Source: Bacteroidota bacterium
Lineage (GTDB): Bacteria > Bacteroidota > Bacteroidia > Cytophagales > Cyclobacteriaceae
NCBI GenBank assembly: GCA_003242315.1
Contig: QGUY01000089.1
Location: forward strand, 1 to 13,902
Length of the DNA stretch: 13,902 nucleotides
Direction of reading: 5' to 3'
Under the pieces are notes generated by a model that was not told the origin of the DNA, did not search any database, and worked only from the letters and a program-made list of their open reading frames with translations. Below, piece after piece: positions 13,808 through 13,902 of the stretch. The translations under genes and the position numbers were made by a program. The first letter of the stretch is position 1. Every line of letters starts with the position of its first letter.

Positions 13808-13902
13808 TGAAAAAATTTACCAATTCAAAACTATGACAATGTCCCTCTTAACAACCATCTTATAAAAATCAACCATTGCACACGAAAAGAAAATAATAAA
13901 TA

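Larger units (their letters stand above)
13613..13902. other. Non-coding right end (290 bases)
   Basis: I see no credible gene here. The minus-strand frame ending at 13806 has no family resemblance and covers the amidase promoter. A short plus-strand ATG at 13833 runs only ten codons. The segment holds the amidase promoter, the palindrome GCCGCGGC (13747-13754), a strong inverted repeat (13773-13807), and an A-rich tail ending at the window edge. The tail could be the upstream region of a plus-strand gene outside the window. Confidence 0.6.

Noticed and set aside
1..13902. Defence island, mobile element, CRISPR array or biosynthetic cluster
   Set aside because: No repeats, transposases, integrases, nucleases or biosynthetic enzymes of those kinds are present, and all large genes have ordinary family assignments.

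Overview
The window looks like ordinary chromosomal DNA from a member of the Bacteroidota, most likely a Cytophagales-type bacterium. Four things point there. None of the gene starts has a convincing Shine-Dalgarno sequence. Exact matches to the Bacteroidota -7 promoter element TAnnTTTG lie just upstream of two genes on the correct strand. PurM is the longer, roughly 390-residue type starting SDRYNRRGVSASKEDVH. There are four predicted lipoproteins in 14 kb. I see no rRNA, tRNA, CRISPR array, insertion sequence, integrase, toxin-antitoxin pair or defence cluster.

Layout, left to right. Bases 1-88 do not continue the gene beside them. Next comes the N-terminal half of mutS on the minus strand, cut short at the left edge. 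Divergent from it is a plus-strand set of four genes: a secreted TraB/GumN-family protein, a TrmH/SpoU RNA methyltransferase, purM (probable GTG start) and lgt, which overlaps purM by ATGA. A strong hairpin that should terminate in both directions (4945-4985) separates lgt from a convergent Calx-beta lipoprotein. Divergent from that is an M1 aminopeptidase lipoprotein resembling leukotriene A4 hydrolase. It runs tail-to-tail into an M2 lipoprotein resembling angiotensin-converting enzyme, and the two stop codons overlap. Divergent from the M2 gene is an acyl-CoA dehydrogenase with an N-terminal extension, followed by a possible 33-residue membrane peptide. On the minus strand are a LEA-type-2 lipoprotein and, upstream of it, a secreted amidase-signature enzyme. 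The last 290 bases are non-coding, with the amidase promoter and a strong inverted repeat.

The genes do not form one obvious pathway. The clearest themes are envelope biology (Lgt, four lipoproteins that Lgt would modify, two periplasmic or surface peptidases, a secreted amidase) and housekeeping (MutS, PurM, RNA methylation). I found no convincing new system. The points most worth checking are the mutS breakpoint, the stop-codon overlap of the two peptidase genes, active-site substitutions in the M2 enzyme and the acyl-CoA dehydrogenase, the small membrane ORF, and the structured non-coding right end.
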